Shown here: positions 6,452 to 6,500 of the stretch, piece by piece
Position numbering within the stretch: position 1 is the stretch's first letter
How the letters are laid out: every line of letters starts with the position of its first letter
NCBI GenBank assembly: GCA_913058165.1
Contig: CAJXQV010000071.1
Coordinates: 1-6,500 of the forward strand
DNA: 6,500 bases
Direction: 5' to 3'
DNA from: an uncultured Chromatiales bacterium
GTDB taxonomy: Bacteria; Pseudomonadota; Gammaproteobacteria; Steroidobacterales; GCA-2729495
Made by a program: the position numbers and the translations under genes
Notes under the pieces: model-generated
What the model was told of the DNA's origin: nothing
The model's input: only the letters and a program-made list of their open reading frames with translations
The model's database searches: none

Positions 6452-6500
6452 CTGTCTCTTATACACATCTGACGCTGCCGACGATCTACTCTGTGTAGAT
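6452..6500 (-). other. Nextera sequencing adapter (i5/P5 side), not biological
   Basis: This is synthetic library sequence, in reverse complement. Bases 6452-6470 are the Tn5 mosaic end CTGTCTCTTATACACATCT, 6471-6484 the read-1 arm GACGCTGCCGACGA, 6485-6492 (tctactct) an index whose forward form is AGAGTAGA (S504 from memory), and 6493-6500 (gtgtagat) the beginning of the P5 complement. The insert ends at 6451. Confidence 0.98.

Noticed and set aside
27..6470. Perfect 19-base inverted repeats at 27-45 and 6452-6470 that look like the ends of a transposon carrying all the genes between them
   Set aside because: They are the engineered Tn5 mosaic ends of the Nextera kit, followed outward by adapter arms and sample indices. 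There is no transposase gene and the cargo is core chromosomal genes.

Overview
The window is a short assembled fragment of a bacterial, most likely gammaproteobacterial, chromosome. It is capped at both ends by untrimmed Illumina Nextera adapter. Bases 1-45 and 6452-6500 are synthetic (P7/i7 side on the left, i5/P5 side on the right, each with a readable 8-base index and the 19-base Tn5 mosaic end), so the biological insert is 46-6451. The gammaproteobacterial assignment rests on the gene order rplI (tail) - dnaB - alr, known from pseudomonads and relatives, on the character of the DnaB and Alr proteins, and on roughly even G+C. I cannot name a genus.

Plus strand, 46-2657: the last codons of a probable ribosomal protein L9 gene, then the replicative helicase gene dnaB, then alanine racemase alr. 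dnaB and alr overlap by 4 bases (ATGA) and are probably co-transcribed. The run ends at a strong hairpin with A and T tracts (2675-2703) that can terminate transcription from both directions.

Minus strand, 6451-2717, converging on the same terminator: a three-gene phospho-signalling operon. In transcription order it encodes a membrane Ser/Thr protein kinase with a CHASE2-type extracytoplasmic sensor (5' end missing), a PP2C-type Ser/Thr phosphatase, and a protein with one good and one degenerate FHA domain. Spacings are 20 nt and 1 nt. The natural reading is that the kinase senses an envelope signal and phosphorylates Ser/Thr targets, the phosphatase reverses this, and the FHA protein reads phosphothreonine and may itself be a substrate. 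This trio resembles the PpkA/PppA/Fha module of type VI secretion in domain content, but no secretion gene is visible here and its target is unknown.

The window is densely coded. The longest non-coding stretches are 99-138 and 2658-2716. I see no tRNA, rRNA, CRISPR array, natural mobile element or riboswitch. The most consequential observation is technical: the kinase reading frame runs in frame into the adapter and gains a false N-terminus beginning MYKRQ, so a gene caller would wrongly report it as complete.
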